Assembly: GCA_938015445.1 (NCBI GenBank)
Contig: CALLPE010000005.1
Coordinates: forward strand, 62,001-126,000
Origin: an uncultured Pirellulales bacterium
GTDB taxonomy: Bacteria > Planctomycetota > Planctomycetia > Pirellulales > Thermoguttaceae
Direction of reading: 5' to 3'
Length of the DNA: 64,000 nt
In this document: positions 59,533-64,000 of the stretch, one piece after another
How the letters are laid out: every line of letters starts with the position of its first letter
Numbering within the stretch: the stretch's first letter is position 1
Notes under the pieces: model-generated
Databases searched by the model: none
Told to the model about the DNA's origin: nothing
The model's input: the letters and a program-made list of their open reading frames with translations, nothing else
Program-made: the position numbers and the translations under genes

Positions 59533-60423
59533 CTACCGGGCCTCGATGCGATGGTTGTGGATGTTGTCGCGGTGCGTATTGGAGTATCCGTCCTCGACAA
59601 TCGGCACACCGATCCGGTTGCCGGCGAAGGGGTTCCCTTGATACACGTAGCCTTGCATCACGTCCAGTCCGGCACGTTTGTCCCGGCCGGCAGAGTAGAT
59701 CACTGGCACCAGCTTGTAAGCGTTGGGTTCGACTCCCATCGGATCGAACGGGTCGTGGTCGTTTATCGGGTCGCCGGTTTGAATCTGCGACTCGGGAGTA
59801 AAGCCCGGCGCCCAGCGGAAAAACATGATGGGCGTTCCCCAGCCGTCGACGAACACCTGGTAGCCGTCTTCGGTGGTGCCGATTTCGCTGTGGGTGAATT
59901 GTTCGCGGGCCTCGGGGGTTCCCAGGGTGACGATCAGAAAGAGCATCTTGGCTGTCAGATACTTTTGCGCCACCGGCTGCGTTCCTACCCGTTGCTGGTA
60001 CAACCTGGAAAGCGCCGGCCGCTGCAACACGAACTGGCGGCCAGCAACGGTGATGGGAATGGGGTCGTTCATGATGTCTTCCAGGCGGTCGGGCATTTCC
60101 ATCCGCATTAGATCGCGGATGGCGTGCAGCCGCACCCGTGCCGCATCACGTGGCGAAAGCCCCGATAAGTCCAGCGGCACCCGGCGGGTCTGGTACGAGT
60201 TGTAACGCTCCATGATGATCCGGTCCAGTTTGGCGATTGTGGCTTTGGTGGCCGAGGCGCGGGCTTCCTCGCGGGCCATGTTCAAGGCGCCCAGTACCAA
60301 ACCGGCCAGAACCACAATCACCGTCACCGAAATCAGCAGCTCCACCAGGGTGAAACCGGCGGCTGGCCGCAAGCGGTTTCGCACCTGCTTGGTGAGGCGG
60401 TGCATATCCGAGAGCCGGTGCAT
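59533..60423 (-). CDS. Prepilin of the GspG type, second copy
   Basis: The ATG at 60423 has GGAGG seven bases upstream. An in-frame ATG at 60405 sits in a duplicated stretch, so the protein begins MHRLSDMHRLTK. The cleavage site AAGFTLVELLISVTVIVVLA carries Glu at +5. The pseudopilin helix continues as NMAREEARASATKATIAKLD. The rest of the 296 residues is a large soluble head (MFFRWAPGFTPES). The gene is tightly coupled to the GspH-like gene downstream. Confidence 0.88.
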   Translation of the reverse strand: MHRLSDMHRLTKQVRNRLRPAAGFTLVELLISVTVIVVLAGLVLGALNMAREEARASATKATIAKLDRIIMERYNSYQTRRVPLDLSGLSPRDAARVRLHAIRDLMRMEMPDRLEDIMNDPIPITVAGRQFVLQRPALSRLYQQRVGTQPVAQKYLTAKMLFLIVTLGTPEAREQFTHSEIGTTEDGYQVFVDGWGTPIMFFRWAPGFTPESQIQTGDPINDHDPFDPMGVEPNAYKLVPVIYSAGRDKRAGLDVMQGYVYQGNPFAGNRIGVPIVEDGYSNTHRDNIHNHRIEAR

Positions 60424-60429
60424 ATCCAG
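60389..60429. repeat. 18-bp duplication spanning the start codon of the prepilin gene
   Basis: On the minus strand GGATATGCACCGGCTCTC is followed by GGATATGCACCGCCTCAC. Each copy contains an ATG (60423 and 60405) in the same frame, so the protein gained MHRLSD at its N-terminus. GGAGG at 60431-60435 favours the outer ATG. Confidence 0.85.
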
Positions 60430-60492
60430 GCCTCCACTGCGCTAGCAGGCGATGTCAGGTCACCGACCGTGCAATCAATTGCCGCCTGAAAC

Positions 60493-61269
60493 TTACGGAA
60501 TATTCTGCTCCAGCGTGCGGCCGCCGCTGAAGTTGGTGATGTCGTCGTACTGGGCTGGGTTGTAGTCGTCGCCGGTCGGGAAACGAATTCCCGGCTGCGG
60601 CGACTGCCCGTTCCAGTACTTGCCGTCCAAGCCCGGCGACAGAATCTGAAAAGTCTTAGGATTGACGAAGCCACCGGCAACCGCGTCCTGGTACGGCCTG
60701 ATGGCTGTTCCTGCCCCGGTCCACTGTCCTACGTACTGGTTATTAGGTCGAGCGCGAAAATACACGTAAGGATCGCTTTGCAGGTTGCCGTTGGGCGGCA
60801 GGTAACGGAACAAAGCACCAGCAGCCTGCACGCGCCTTTTGTCGAAGTCGAAGAACGGACCGATGCGGCCGGTGGCGGTGGAGGTCTCGAAGGGATTGCG
60901 TTGGTCGGGGCTGAAGCCGATGAAGTTTCCTTGACCGTCCCGCATCCCTCCTAGCCAAAAACACAAGGCCGTGCTGGGGTCGATCGCCGGTGCGGTGAGG
61001 TTCACGGCGTATGGGAAGGCTTTGGCTAGATGCATTCTTACGAGGCTGGCGTCGGTGCCGTCGGGCGGATAATCGCCGAACTTTTCCTTATAGGCGTGCA
61101 GCGCCTTTTCCAGGTTGTTGATTTCGGCGGCCACCACTGCCCGTTTCGCCGCTCGGTTGACCACCACAGCCGCTCCGGTGATCAGACCGGCCAGCACGCC
61201 GATGATCACCACCACCACCAGCATTTCCACCAGCGTGAAGCCCTCGCGGGGCTTGGGTCGCTTGCACAT
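60493..61269 (-). CDS. gspG: Major pseudopilin GspG-like protein
   Basis: The short leader MCKRPKPREG precedes FTLVEMLVVVVIIGVLAGL, a textbook prepilin site with Glu at +5. The helix is followed by AEINNLEKALHAYKEKFGDY and PPDGTD, which match the GspG head region. CAGCAGGAG precedes the start. The protein (258 residues) is longer than the usual 140. It probably forms the pseudopilus shaft. It lies 21 bp downstream of gspF, in the same operon. Confidence 0.92.
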   Translation of the reverse strand: MCKRPKPREGFTLVEMLVVVVIIGVLAGLITGAAVVVNRAAKRAVVAAEINNLEKALHAYKEKFGDYPPDGTDASLVRMHLAKAFPYAVNLTAPAIDPSTALCFWLGGMRDGQGNFIGFSPDQRNPFETSTATGRIGPFFDFDKRRVQAAGALFRYLPPNGNLQSDPYVYFRARPNNQYVGQWTGAGTAIRPYQDAVAGGFVNPKTFQILSPGLDGKYWNGQSPQPGIRFPTGDDYNPAQYDDITNFSGGRTLEQNIP

Positions 61270-61290
61270 TTTCGGCGCTCCTGCTGAGTG

Positions 61291-62619
61291 TCAGGAAAGT
61301 TTCTGGATCAGCGCAATCAGCGGCATGAACAAGGCGATGACGATGAAGCCCACGATGCCGCCGAGCATGATGATCAAAATGGGTTCCATGAGCCGGGTAA
61401 GGCTCTCGGTGAGCACGGCCACTTCTTCGTCGTAGTTGTCGGCGATCTTGTATAGCATGGTGTCCAGCTCGCCGGTTTCTTCGCCCACGTCCACCATGTT
61501 GATTACCATCTCGTCCAACACGCTGTCGTTCATGCGCATCAGGTAGATCAGCGCGCCGACCACCGGCGGCATACACAACCAGAAGAATAGTGCCACCGGA
61601 TGGAACGACAGTTTGGCATTATCGCGCAATGGCCCGGCGATCGCCTCCCCTTCGCGGATCGCCTCGTACACCTTCTGATACAATTGCTCGAACACCGCGT
61701 TGCCGGAGGTATCGCGCGCGATGTGGATCGCTTCCAGAATAGGCACACCGCTGGCTACCAGAGTGCCCAACGTGCGCATGGTACGGGCCACAATATTCTT
61801 CTCTATCAACTGGCCAAAGATGGGTATTTTGAGAATGTACATGTCCCATCCCATCCGACCGTAAGAAAACTTCCGCACCAGCTTGATGAACAGCCAGACC
61901 GATACGGGAACGATGGGAATGAGCATCCACCATCTTCCCAACAGGTTGGAAACGTTGATCAGCGCTTCGGTGATCGGCGGCAGCTTGGCGTCGAAGTCTC
62001 GAAAGATCTTGATGAACTGGGGCACTATTTTCAGCATGATGAACACCAGGATGCCCACGGCGAAAGTGATCACGGCCGCCGGATAAACCATGGCCCCTTT
62101 CACCTTGCGGCGCAGCGACTGCGAACGTTCCTGGAAATCGGCCAGCCGTTTAAGGATGGCTTCCAGCGCACCGCCTGCCTCGCCGGCTTTGATCATATTG
62201 ACGTACAGCCGGTCGAATGCGCGGGGCGATTTCGACATCGCCTCGGAAAGCGTAGCCCCGCTCTCGATCTCCTCGCACACGTCGATCAGGCAGTTCTTGA
62301 AGGTGCCGGGTTTGGTCTGCGACTCGAGAATCTTCAGGCTCCGCAGCACCGGCAGGCCAGCGTCTTGAAGAATCGCCAACTGTCGGGTAAACGTGGTGAG
62401 CGTCTTCTGGCTTACAGGACCGATGGCGAAGGTCTTGCCCTTCTTTTTGGCAGCCTTGCGGTCGGTGCTGATCTTGCGGGCTTTCTTCTCCGTCAGTTTT
62501 GTGACGAAGTAGCCCATTTGCCGTATGGTCGCCTGCGCTTCCTCCTGATTGGGCGCCTCGATGACGTCGCGAATCTCCTGGCCGGTGGCATCCATCGCCT
62601 CGTATTGATAGATCGGCAT
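61291..62619 (-). CDS. gspF: GspF/PilC-type inner membrane platform protein, with an extra hydrophobic segment
   Basis: The 442-residue protein starts MPIYQYEAMDATGQEIRD, a standard GspF/PilC N-terminus, with a lysine-rich stretch at residues 43-62. Two related GspF domains end in AGEAGGALEAILKRLADF and VGEETGELDTMLYKIADN. Membrane helices lie at about 177-200, 230-248 and 412-435. Comparing the two domains shows about 30 extra residues in the second (337-369, FHPVALFFWLCMPPVVGALI), hydrophobic enough for one more helix. CCCAGGAG precedes the ATG. It anchors the ATPase to the inner membrane. Confidence 0.93.
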   Translation of the reverse strand: MPIYQYEAMDATGQEIRDVIEAPNQEEAQATIRQMGYFVTKLTEKKARKISTDRKAAKKKGKTFAIGPVSQKTLTTFTRQLAILQDAGLPVLRSLKILESQTKPGTFKNCLIDVCEEIESGATLSEAMSKSPRAFDRLYVNMIKAGEAGGALEAILKRLADFQERSQSLRRKVKGAMVYPAAVITFAVGILVFIMLKIVPQFIKIFRDFDAKLPPITEALINVSNLLGRWWMLIPIVPVSVWLFIKLVRKFSYGRMGWDMYILKIPIFGQLIEKNIVARTMRTLGTLVASGVPILEAIHIARDTSGNAVFEQLYQKVYEAIREGEAIAGPLRDNAKLSFHPVALFFWLCMPPVVGALIYLMRMNDSVLDEMVINMVDVGEETGELDTMLYKIADNYDEEVAVLTESLTRLMEPILIIMLGGIVGFIVIALFMPLIALIQKLS

Positions 62620-62828
62620 GGCTGGGCACTCCTGGGATCGGAAAGCCGCTCGTACTGCATCGGCCGACCGTCCTCAATCACCGGTCAACCGCTGCCCGAC
62701 AGCAGCTTCTTCCCCTGATGGATGTACTTCTACCTGCTCTGCTCTGGTGTTAGCTACGCTTTGGTAATATCCCGCTATGCTTTGGCAATATTCGCTGTCA
62801 ATTGCGAACCGAAAAGCCTTGCGCCGCG
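62620..62828. repeat. Spacer between gspE and gspF with a 20-21 bp tandem duplication
   Basis: Within this 209-bp spacer GCTACGCTTTGGTAATATCCC (first 20 bases: GCTACGCTTTGGTAATATCC) at 62753-62773 is followed by a diverged copy at 62774-62793. No gene is present. The spacer is longer than others in the operon. Confidence 0.75.
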
Positions 62829-64000
62829 CTATATCTCCAGAACGGTTTCGCGAATTACCTCTTCCACGGTCGTTATTCCGTCGTACACCTTCTGCAATCC
62901 CGAGGCCCGCAAGGGTATCATCCCGGTTTGCATAGCCACGTCGCGTATTTTCTCGGTGGACGCGCCAGAGTTGATCAATTCGCGCAGCCGATCGGTGATG
63001 GGCATGAACTCGAACAACCCGGTGCGTCCTTTGAAGCCGGTGTTATTGCAGGCCGGACAACCGCGGCCTTTATAAAACTTCTTGCCGATGACGTCTTCTG
63101 GCGTCAGATCGAGCTGGGCCAACGTCTCGGTGCTCGGTTGGGTCGGTTCTCGGCATTCGCGGCAGATCTTCCGCACCAGCCGCTGGGCCAGTACCGCTTC
63201 CAACGTAGCGGTGATCAGAAATGGCGGAATGCCCATGTCGCGCAGCCGGGTGACTGTGCTGGGGGCATCGTTGGTGTGCAGCGTGCTGAAGACCAAGTGC
63301 CCGGTCAGCGACGCCTGCACAGCGATCTCGGCGGTCTCCAAGTCGCGGATTTCGCCCACCAGGATGATGTCCGGGTCTTGCCGCAAGATCGACCGCAAGC
63401 AATGGGCGAATGTATTTCCGATGGCCGGATCGATGGGAATCTGCACGATGCCGTCGATCTCGTACTCCACCGGGTCCTCAGTGGTAATCAGCTTGTCTTC
63501 GATGACGTTCAGCTCATTCAGCGCGCCGTACAGCGTGGTAGTCTTTCCCGAACCCGTCGGCCCGGTCACCAGCACTATCCCGTTGGGCTTGCGAATCACC
63601 TCGCGGAAGGCCGCCAGGATATTCGGCTCCATGCCGATGGCGTCCAAGTCGAGCATAACCACCGAGCGGTCTAGCACACGCATTACCACGCTTTCGCCGA
63701 ACATGGTCGGCAGCACGCTGACGCGCAGGTCCACCGGGTGGCCACCGACGGTGAGCCGGATCCGCCCGTCCTGCGGCAGACGCCGCTCGGCGATGTCCAA
63801 GTTGGCCATCACCTTGATGCGGGTAGTAATGGCGAATGCCAGGTGCCGGGGCGGCGGCACCATCTCGTACAATACGCCGTCGGAGCGGATGCGAATCTTG
63901 AACTCGTTCTCGAACGGCTCGAAGTGCAAGTCGCTGGCGTGGTCCTTGATGGCGATCAGCAACACCATGTTCAGCAGTTTGCGGACCGGCGCGCTGTCGG
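62829..64000 (-). CDS. gspE: GspE/PilB-type secretion ATPase (5' end outside window)
   Basis: The frame stays open to the right edge, so the N-terminal domain is missing. Visible are APVRKLLNMVLLIAIKDHAS and DLHFEPFE near the start, the Walker A motif GPTGSGKTTT, the aspartate box, the Walker B region ILRQDPDIILVGEIRD, the histidine box TGHLVFSTLHTNDAP and a zinc-binding pair of CxxC motifs (CRECRE, CPACNNTG). It is a hexameric ATPase that drives pseudopilus or pilus assembly from the cytoplasm. It is the first visible gene of the operon running leftward to the giant pseudopilin. Confidence 0.96.
   Translation of the reverse strand, partial: DSAPVRKLLNMVLLIAIKDHASDLHFEPFENEFKIRIRSDGVLYEMVPPPRHLAFAITTRIKVMANLDIAERRLPQDGRIRLTVGGHPVDLRVSVLPTMFGESVVMRVLDRSVVMLDLDAIGMEPNILAAFREVIRKPNGIVLVTGPTGSGKTTTLYGALNELNVIEDKLITTEDPVEYEIDGIVQIPIDPAIGNTFAHCLRSILRQDPDIILVGEIRDLETAEIAVQASLTGHLVFSTLHTNDAPSTVTRLRDMGIPPFLITATLEAVLAQRLVRKICRECREPTQPSTETLAQLDLTPEDVIGKKFYKGRGCPACNNTGFKGRTGLFEFMPITDRLRELINSGASTEKIRDVAMQTGMIPLRASGLQKVYDGITTVEEVIRETVLEI

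Overview
The window looks like a chromosomal segment of a Planctomycetota bacterium, most likely in or near the order Pirellulales. The evidence is GC-rich DNA with loosely packed genes, a secreted PQQ-propeller protein, a DUF1080-ThuA fusion, a PEP-CTERM-type tail, a very large GspK-like pseudopilin with calcium-loop motifs, and widely spaced housekeeping genes. This is inferred from protein families; no rRNA or tRNA gene was seen. About 38 protein genes are supported. Two are cut by the window edges: the propeller protein on the left and the secretion ATPase on the right.

Layout. 1-11.3 kb: secreted or membrane proteins (propeller protein, rhomboid protease, coiled-coil membrane protein, possible glycoside hydrolase, double alpha/beta-hydrolase). 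11.8-17.3 kb: carbohydrate genes (GH57 glucanotransferase, galT) and RNase Y. 18.6-30 kb: tilS, a sugar isomerase-like protein, a secreted M28 peptidase with PDZ domain, an MFS transporter, DUF1080-ThuA, a VOC protein and lpdA. 30.6-42.3 kb: a biosynthetic core with purF, uppS, purA, proC, a small conserved gene, an EfpL/YeiP-type elongation factor, tyrA, a PurS-PurS-PurL fusion and purQ. 42.4-52 kb: a nucleosidase, a secreted papain-like protease, a GH5-like enzyme, a class II amidotransferase, a proline-rich membrane protein and an Hsp70-DUF2760 pair. 52.4-64 kb: a type II secretion/type IV pilus-like operon on the minus strand (gspE, gspF, gspG, two prepilins, a PilV-like prepilin, a GspK-like giant).

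The most unusual signal is not a gene. Nearly every intergenic space carries short, diverged tandem duplications with units of 15-40 bp. At three minus-strand genes (uppS, the Hsp70 gene, DUF1080-ThuA) the repeat unit contains the gene's own last codons and stop codon and is reiterated downstream. At one prepilin gene a duplication spans the start codon. This suggests repeated local tandem duplication at gene borders. Other points of interest are a Rossmann/methyltransferase-like insert between two halves of the propeller protein, an extra hydrophobic segment in GspF, a lost nucleophile in one half of the double hydrolase, and the double-PurS fusion.

No CRISPR array, prophage, insertion sequence or recognisable defence system was seen.
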